Assembly (NCBI GenBank): GCA_958296225.1
Contig: OY282456.1
Coordinates: 2,542,001-2,606,000 of the forward strand
DNA length: 64,000 bases
Source: an uncultured Dehalococcoidia bacterium
GTDB taxonomy: Bacteria > Chloroflexota > Dehalococcoidia > Lucifugimonadales > UBA3495
Reading direction: 5' to 3'
Shown here piece after piece: positions 58,799 to 64,000 of this stretch. The first letter of the stretch is position 1, and each line of letters begins with the position of its first letter. Below the pieces are notes generated by a model. That model had not been told where the DNA came from and made no database searches. It saw nothing but the letters and a program-made list of their open reading frames with translations. The position numbers were made by a program, and so were the translations under genes.

Positions 58799-58874
58799 AA
58801 CGTCCTCTCTCCTCGTTGCTGGCTTTACGCAAACTGATGATGCGGCTCCGGTTACCGCGCTCGGTGTAAATTAC
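58785..58874 (-). pseudogene. BrnT toxin C-terminal fragment (minus strand)
   Basis: The frame reads VIYTERGNRSRIISLRKASN then EERGRYAQS, the C-terminal third of BrnT (a RelE-like RNase toxin). The N-terminal part is missing: the sequence joins head to head at about 58872 with a different BrnT fragment on the plus strand. Not a near-identical copy of that one, so two separate modules have met here. Confidence 0.75.
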
Positions 58875-59111
58875 AGCGAGAGCCGGGATAAGCACGGGGG
58901 CGATTTTGCCGAGGTGGTGGAGTTCTTTGAATGGGCAACTGCGGTAATCGAACCCAGCCCACGCGGTGACGAAATGCGCTGGCGAGCCATTGGCTATATG
59001 GGTGAGCGGCTGCACATCGTTATTTATACCATGCGGGGCAGCAATACCCGCATCATAAGCCTGCGGAAGGCGAATACCAGGGAGGAAAGACGGTATGACC
59101 AGGCCCACTGA
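58868..59111 (+). pseudogene. BrnT toxin without a proper start
   Basis: From about 58868 the frame reads NYSESRDKHGGDFAEVVEFF, then RGDEMRWRAIGYMGERLHIV, IYTMRGSNTRIISLRKANTR, matching BrnT from its conserved KHGxDF motif to the end. The first roughly ten residues (usually F-x-W-D-x-x-K-x-x-x-N) are lost at the junction. The frame is open upstream to a TTG at 58791, but that part belongs to the other module on the minus strand. With no start or ribosome site, toxin expression is doubtful. It overlaps brnA by 17 bases. Confidence 0.7.
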
Positions 59112-59448
59112 CCTGACTAACCGGCATTTTGACGAGATTGTGGCAAGCGAGTTGACCTTTGACCAGATTGCGGAACAGTACGGCGAAGCGGTTGCCGTCA
59201 ATGTGGGTATCGCCAGAGACCCGGACAATCCGGAAGTGACCGGCGAAATGTTCGCACGGGCACGGCCGGCGATTGCAGTTCATCCGCACCTGGTAGCGCA
59301 CGATTTGCGCCGCCGGCATCAACAGGAAGGTCTGGCTAAATGGGAGGTCAGCATCGAACTGGACACCGACATTCTGGCCTATTTTCTGGAGGGCGGGCCG
59401 GGATGGCAGGCGCGGCTCAACGCTGCGCTGCGCCAGGTTGTGGCAGGT

Positions 59449-60177
<729 letters not shown>

Positions 60178-60246
60178 ATTGGCGTCGTCCTCTTTGGATT
60201 GGCGTCGTCCTCTTTTGGAGTGAACGCAGTTTAGCAGCGCCGCGGT

Positions 60247-60633
60247 TTGGTTGCATCATCAGGCGGGATAGCGGACAATTTGGGAGTGATATTCGGGATA
60301 TTCGACTCGCCGTGGCACTTGCTGGGGTTGGCCGGCTGGTGCTTTCTGATGGGATGGGGGTTCCGCATCGGGCTGCTGCGGATGGCCCTGTCGCTGGGCA
60401 TTGTGGCGCTGCTGGCGGGGTTGGCCTGGCTGTTCCAGGACGCCGACACCCCGGCGCTGGTGTACGGGCCGTTGGTGTTCATCGGCGTCATCAGCGTCAT
60501 CAGCGTGGGGTTTTTCGGGCGCCGCCTGGAGGAACGTTTGGGTTACGGTTCCAACGTAGTTCGCATTAATCACGCCGGCGGGCTGCTGCTCGGTTTGTTA
60601 ATCGGTGTGCTAGTCTGGGTCATATTCCTGTAA
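60247..60633 (+). CDS. Membrane protein, four spans (unknown family)
   Basis: The protein has four hydrophobic helices: SPWHLLGLAGWCFLMGWGFR, LGIVALLAGLAWLF, VYGPLVFIGVISVISVGFFG and GGLLLGLLIGVLVWVIFL, joined by short loops with GRRLEERLGYGSNVVRIN. The layout resembles CvpA/colicin V production-type proteins, and the next gene is a clear CvpA member, so a distant relation is possible. The start is uncertain: TTG 60247 (128 aa) or GTG 60286 (115 aa). The gene ends 13 bases before the CvpA gene and is likely cotranscribed. Confidence 0.6.
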   Translation: MVASSGGIADNLGVIFGIFDSPWHLLGLAGWCFLMGWGFRIGLLRMALSLGIVALLAGLAWLFQDADTPALVYGPLVFIGVISVISVGFFGRRLEERLGYGSNVVRINHAGGLLLGLLIGVLVWVIFL

Positions 60634-60646
60634 GGATGGGCTGCGT

Positions 60647-61126
60647 ATGAACTGGCTGGACTGGGCCTTGCTGGTCATTTTATTACTAATGGCATTCTTT
60701 GGACTACGACATGGCTTGTCGAGTATGCTGGCCACGGCGGTAATACTGGCCGTCGCGATGGTGGCGGCGCGCCCGCTGGCCGGGATGATTGAAGGCAGTC
60801 TGGATTTTGTGTCCGGGAACTACCTGGCGCGGATGGCAGCCGTCTATGTAGCGCTGGTTGTGCTGGCCGGCATCGCTGTGGCGCTGTTGGGCTCAGTATT
60901 CAAGCGTGTGCTGGGCGCCTTTCCGGGCGGGGCGTTGCTGAACCGGGGCGTCGGCGCGGTCGTGGGCATAATCTTCGGCCTCGTGCTAACGTCAGCCGTC
61001 CTGTCGGCCCTGGCCCACATTGTCCCGGGGGCCATAGAACCGGTCATCGCCGGCTCTGCCATCGGCGGGTTCCTGACCGGCTCGTTCCATGACGCGATGG
61101 CCAGGTTGCGGCTGGCGCTGCCCTGA
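60647..61126 (+). CDS. CvpA family membrane protein
   Basis: The 159-residue protein has four helices and the CvpA opening MNWLDWALLVILLLMAFFGL followed by RHGLSSMLATAVILAVAMVA; the loop LLGSVFKRVLGAFPGGALLN and NRGVGAVVGIIFGLVLTSAV agree with the family (G-x-x-R-x-G-x-x-G-x-x-x-G). CvpA proteins are needed for colicin V export in E. coli and influence envelope homeostasis. It follows the four-span protein gene and a terminator-free repeat region lies after it. Confidence 0.85.
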   Translation: MNWLDWALLVILLLMAFFGLRHGLSSMLATAVILAVAMVAARPLAGMIEGSLDFVSGNYLARMAAVYVALVVLAGIAVALLGSVFKRVLGAFPGGALLNRGVGAVVGIIFGLVLTSAVLSALAHIVPGAIEPVIAGSAIGGFLTGSFHDAMARLRLALP

Positions 61127-61826
61127 ACGCCCGGCCGGGAAGCCGGCTGGCCTACGCTGCCCACCGTCATTCCCGCTGGCGCCGGAATCCACCAAAAGCC
61201 CAATCCAAAAATCCTGTCCATCCTGTCCATCCCTGTAAATTACGCCTTGCGCCCGCCAGAACTCCCGTGCTATCATAGCGGCGTCAGGCGAAAAGTCAAG
61301 ACCCCGACCGGGTTTCAGGTAATCACGGCCAACCCCATCAGTATCCAAGTCGCACCGGCTATTGCAGGAGACTGCCGCCGACCGCTTTAACCGGCGTAGT
61401 CCCCTCGGCCACGGCGTCCGCCACAGCGCCCCATGCTCCGGGCATGGAAAATCCGAGCTAAAAACCCCGCGCACAACCTCCGGCCGTAGGGCTGATAATC
61501 CCTGAAACCCGGTCCACCGCAAACCATTCGCCCGACCCAATCCCAAAGGCTCCGGAGCCAAAGGAGTTGCCATTCCAACATAGCCGAACCCTGCCGGCGG
61601 CGCCCCCTTCGCCTGACGGCCGCCGCATCAAAGTTCCCGCTTGCGCCGGAATCCGGTAACGCAGAATCAGCAAAATCCTGTCCATCCCTGTCAGTTCGTA
61701 ACTCCCGGCCTTGACTTTGCCAAGTCCCGGCCCCCGGTGCGCGACGCATTGCCAGTGCGGGCCGCTCCGTGTATATTTGCACTGCCAGACGGCGTTGCCC
61801 GCATCAAGCGCCCGGCAGGATAGGCT
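61127..61826. other. Repeat-rich 700-bp intergenic region with a degenerate element copy
   Basis: No gene can be supported. At 61170-61240 lies the dispersed sequence CCAAAAATCCTGTCCATCCTG with a CGGAATCCACC palindrome before it, as at 40940 and 34717. From about 61440 to 61580 the sequence weakly follows the body of the transposable element at 28475 (CCGGCCGTAGGGCTGATAAT against CCGGCCGTGGGGCTGACAAT, then a similar C/A-rich stretch), in the same orientation. Clear inverted ends and target repeats are not visible, so this would be an old, worn copy. Confidence 0.5.
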
Positions 61827-62219
61827 GTGCCAGATACCACCATCGACCTGGGCCGCTGGGAAATTACCGCCGACGCAGTTCAGGAGTACCTGTCTGCGGT
61901 TGGCGACGACTTGCCGGTCTATCTTGAAACCGGCATCGCCCCCCCTTTGATGCTCGCCGCCCGTGTCGTAGGGCTGCTGCTGGACAAACTGTCGCTGCCC
62001 GACGGCGCGATACACAGCCGGCAAGATGTCGAAACCGTCAACGCCCCGCGCATCGGAACGAATCTGTCCGCCATCGCCCGGGTTGAACCGGCGCGCGCCA
62101 GGGACGGTATGCGTTTCATCACCGTCAACTACACCGTTGCCGAAGTCGCCGGTTCCGACGTGATGCGCGGCCGTACCACCGTGCTCCTCCCCCCTGCCGG
62201 TAACGCTGATGCCGGCTAA
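61827..62219 (+). CDS. MaoC-like / FAS1-type dehydratase domain protein (N-terminal half type)
   Basis: The 130-residue protein starts at a GTG (AGGA upstream) and has LGRWEITADAVQEYLSAVGD, LPVYLETGIAPPLMLAARVV and INVNAPRIGTNLS-like core, ending RFITVNYTVAEVAGSDVMRG and RTTVLLPPAG. This is the non-catalytic or N-terminal hot-dog type domain of the fungal-type dehydratase (HTD2/FAS1-DH) set, which pairs with a MaoC catalytic subunit. The next gene is such a subunit and overlaps it by 11 bases. Together they should form a heteromeric (R)-hydroxyacyl dehydratase. Confidence 0.75.
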   Translation: MPDTTIDLGRWEITADAVQEYLSAVGDDLPVYLETGIAPPLMLAARVVGLLLDKLSLPDGAIHSRQDVETVNAPRIGTNLSAIARVEPARARDGMRFITVNYTVAEVAGSDVMRGRTTVLLPPAGNADAG

Positions 62220-62685
62220 CCCCACCATACCGGCCGCGCTGCCCTGTGCCGTTGGCGATGCGCTCCCCACTGCCCGGCGTATCGTCACCCGGCAGGGAAT
62301 CGACGCCTACCGCGCCGCCTCCGGTGATAACAACCCCATACATTTTGACGACGAGTTTGCCGCTGCTGCCCGATTTGGCGGCGTTATCGCCCACGGGATG
62401 CTGACGCTGGCCTTGCTGTCGGAAATGATGACCCGCGCTTACAACGTCCATTGGCTTGCCACCGGCAGCCTGCGGGTGCGGTTCCGCGGCGCGGCGTATC
62501 CGGGCGACGCCCTGGAATCCGTAGGCGTCGTTTCCAGAAGCGAATCCACCAATAACGGGATTACAATAACTTGCAATGTTGCCGTCCAAAAGGCGGATAA
62601 TGGCGAGCGGATTATTACCGGGTCGGCCAGCCTGTTGGTTAGGCCCGACCGCGCCCCGACCGTGCAAGGAGAGTCTGCGGAATGA
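62209..62685 (+). CDS. MaoC family (R)-hydratase/dehydratase
   Basis: The 158-residue hot-dog-fold protein has the hydratase 2 motif: AASGDNNPIHFDDEFAAAAR followed by FGGVIAHGMLTLALLSEMMT, with catalytic Asp and His in the D-x-N-P-x-H block. These enzymes add water to trans-2-enoyl-CoA or -ACP, or remove it from (R)-3-hydroxyacyl forms. It overlaps the upstream partner by 11 bases and the plsX start by four, so the three genes are translated in series. With plsX and fabG next in line the group most likely serves fatty-acid elongation as a FabZ substitute; that role is inference. Confidence 0.88.
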   Translation: MPANPTIPAALPCAVGDALPTARRIVTRQGIDAYRAASGDNNPIHFDDEFAAAARFGGVIAHGMLTLALLSEMMTRAYNVHWLATGSLRVRFRGAAYPGDALESVGVVSRSESTNNGITITCNVAVQKADNGERIITGSASLLVRPDRAPTVQGESAE

Positions 62686-63713
62686 GCGTCAACGGCAACA
62701 TCGCGCGGGTTCGTGTGGCATTGGACGCTATGGGCGGCGATTTCGGGCCGCGGGAGACGGTGCCCGGTGCGCTGGCCGCCCTGGACGCGCACCCCAACCT
62801 GCACGTCACGCTGGTGGGCGACCCCGACCCGCTAGCCGCCGAACTGTCCCGGCACGACACTGCCCACCGCCCCATCGCCGTCGTACCGTCGGAAGGCAAA
62901 ATTGCCGACGACGAGCACCCCATCGCGGCGCTGCGCCGCAAGCCCCGGTCATCCATAGTTACCGCAATGCAGTTGTTGCGTCAGGGCGAAGCGGATCTGG
63001 TAGTTTCGGTGGGTTCCACCGGCGCGACTATGGCCGCCGCCGTGATGACGCTGGGCCTGCTGGACGGGCTGGAGCGGCCCTGCATCGGCGGCAATTTCCT
63101 CGGCCTGGCGCCCAACACCACCTTAGTTGACCTGGGCAGCAACGTGGATTGCCGGCCGTCGCTGCTGCTGAGCTTTGCGGCCCTGGGCGTGGCCTTCTCC
63201 CGCCGGCGCCTGGGGATAGCGAACCCCCGCGTCGCTCTGCTCAGCGTCGGCGAAGAAGCCGCCAAGGGCAGCCGCCAGGTGCAGGAAAGCCACGCCCTGT
63301 TTCGCGACAGCCACCTCAACTTCGTGGGCAACGTGGAAGGGATGGACTTTTTCACCGATAAAGCGGACGTCATCGTGTGCGACGGGTTTATCGGCAACAT
63401 CCTGATTAAGTTCGCCGAAGGGCTGGGTTCCGCCCTCGGCCCCTACCTGCACCGGCAGCTGGCGGCGATTCTCCCCGGCGATGCGGTCCGAGAGGTGACC
63501 GAGGCTTTGTGGACGACCACCAACCTGGCGCGCACTATGGGCGGGCCGCTGTTCGGCGTCGCCGGTCTGGTGATGATTGGGCACGGATCCTCCACTGCGG
63601 ACGGCGTCGCCGGAGCGATTAATACGGGTTTGCTGTGCCACCGGATTGAGCTGGCGGCCGGGTTCCGACAGGAGCTGGCCGAGTTGCGTCGCACCGGCGT
63701 ACTGGAAGCGTGA
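62682..63713 (+). CDS. plsX: Phosphate acyltransferase PlsX
   Basis: The 343-residue peripheral enzyme makes acyl-phosphate from acyl-ACP, the first step of phospholipid synthesis by the PlsX/PlsY route. It opens VRVALDAMGGDFGPRETVPG and has VSVGSTGATMAAAVMTLGLL, NTTLVDLGSNVDCRPSLLLS, RVALLSVGEEAAKGSRQVQE, DVIVCDGFIGNILIKFAEGL and the final FGVAGLVMIGHGSSTADGVA. All fit the family and its normal length. ATGA overlap with the dehydratase gene. The following gene is fabG-like, a frequent plsX neighbour. Confidence 0.96.
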   Translation: MSVNGNIARVRVALDAMGGDFGPRETVPGALAALDAHPNLHVTLVGDPDPLAAELSRHDTAHRPIAVVPSEGKIADDEHPIAALRRKPRSSIVTAMQLLRQGEADLVVSVGSTGATMAAAVMTLGLLDGLERPCIGGNFLGLAPNTTLVDLGSNVDCRPSLLLSFAALGVAFSRRRLGIANPRVALLSVGEEAAKGSRQVQESHALFRDSHLNFVGNVEGMDFFTDKADVIVCDGFIGNILIKFAEGLGSALGPYLHRQLAAILPGDAVREVTEALWTTTNLARTMGGPLFGVAGLVMIGHGSSTADGVAGAINTGLLCHRIELAAGFRQELAELRRTGVLEA

Positions 63714-63729
63714 AGGACGGGTTGTTACT

Positions 63730-64000
63730 ATGTACACCATTGACTTGAGCGGCCAGGTTGCCCTCATCACGGGCTCCTCGCGGGGGATTGGCGCGGTGAT
63801 AGCCGCCGGACTCGCCGCCGCCGGAGCGTCCGTCGCCATCAACTACCGCACCAATGCCAGCGCTGCCGACACCGTGATTGACGAAATCCGGGCCGCCGGC
63901 GGCGAGGCCCTGCGCGTCCCCGGCGACGTGTCCGACGAAAACGCCGCCGAAGCCGTGGTCAAGACCACCGCCGACCGGCTGGGCCGGCTGGACATCCTGG
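63730..64000 (+). CDS. fabG: 3-oxoacyl-ACP reductase-like SDR (3' end outside window)
   Basis: The first 90 codons are present. They begin MYTIDLSGQVALITGSSRGI and carry the SDR nucleotide site TGSSRGIG, NYRTNASAADTVIDEIRAAG, then RVPGDVSDENAAEAVVKTTA and DRLGRLDIL. The catalytic Ser-Tyr-Lys is beyond the window. The position after plsX and MaoC-type dehydratase genes makes a fatty-acid-synthesis FabG the likely identity. It begins 16 bases after plsX, consistent with one operon. Confidence 0.88.
   Translation, partial: MYTIDLSGQVALITGSSRGIGAVIAAGLAAAGASVAINYRTNASAADTVIDEIRAAGGEALRVPGDVSDENAAEAVVKTTADRLGRLDIL

Noticed and set aside
58785..59228. 147-codon minus-strand frame as one gene
   Set aside because: Only its last 30 codons are meaningful (BrnT tail); the rest is antisense to the plus-strand BrnT and BrnA.

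Overview
The window is one contiguous stretch of a GC-rich bacterial chromosome with mostly bacterial-type housekeeping genes. The gene mix suggests a member of the Chloroflexota (perhaps Dehalococcoidia/SAR202-like): Uma2-family proteins with coiled-coil tails, a DUF3090/SCO1664 pair, a DUF3500 protein, a luciferase-like oxidoreductase, CaiB/BaiF and acyl-CoA dehydrogenase genes, a MoxR/DUF58/transglutaminase operon and many short dispersed intergenic repeats. This is inferred from gene content; no rRNA or other phylogenetic marker RNA is present, and I saw no tRNA gene or CRISPR array.

Layout. 0-4 kb: end of a CoA-transferase gene, alaS with a clear promoter, ruvX. 4-6.7 kb: a small HTH protein, a membrane/coiled-coil protein and an acyl-CoA dehydrogenase whose 3' ends were tandemly duplicated. 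6.7-15 kb, mostly minus strand: AsnC-type ligand domain, galU, Uma2, a small membrane protein, an MFS transporter, an 868-aa-class leucine-rich-repeat surface protein and prs. 15-21 kb: lepB, a Rieske ferredoxin, rpsO, pnp with unusual extensions, a cytidylate-kinase-like protein. 21-28 kb: ogt, then moxR, a HicB-like gene, DUF58 and a TgpA-like transglutaminase. 28-29.4 kb: a fibronectin-like pseudogene broken by a 582-bp transposable element with target-site duplications. 29.4-33 kb: modABC and a HAD hydrolase. 33-37 kb: DUF3090/SCO1664, a second partly duplicated membrane/coiled-coil gene, comM. 37-41.7 kb: a gene on a probably leaderless transcript, an AAA ATPase/TOPRIM-like pair that looks like a defence system, DUF3500, and a TIR-like gene broken by a small insertion next to its partner. 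41.7-50.6 kb: thioredoxin-like lipoproteins, cupin, alpha/beta hydrolase, Uma2, SDR, DUF2283, flavin oxidoreductase and a pentapeptide-repeat/TIR-like fusion. 50.6-53.5 kb: a second copy of the transposable element and a tandemly duplicated three-gene cassette of unknown function. 53.5-61 kb: M16 peptidase, type II restriction-modification pair, then a scrapyard of a truncated rph copy, a methyltransferase fragment and two collided BrnT/BrnA toxin-antitoxin modules, followed by intact rph and two small membrane proteins. 61.8-64 kb: two MaoC-type dehydratases, plsX and the start of a fabG-like gene.

Themes. Four independent partial tandem duplications (4.7, 34.4, 51.2 and 58.2 kb) and a family of non-autonomous elements with ends starting GGTAGCGTT have shaped the region. 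Candidate defence genes (ATPase/TOPRIM, TIR-like, pentapeptide-TIR, restriction-modification, toxin-antitoxin) are spread between housekeeping genes. The least explained item is the duplicated cassette at 51.2-53.5 kb: in it one protein is kept identical between copies by synonymous-only changes while two overlapping convergent membrane-protein genes have diverged strongly.
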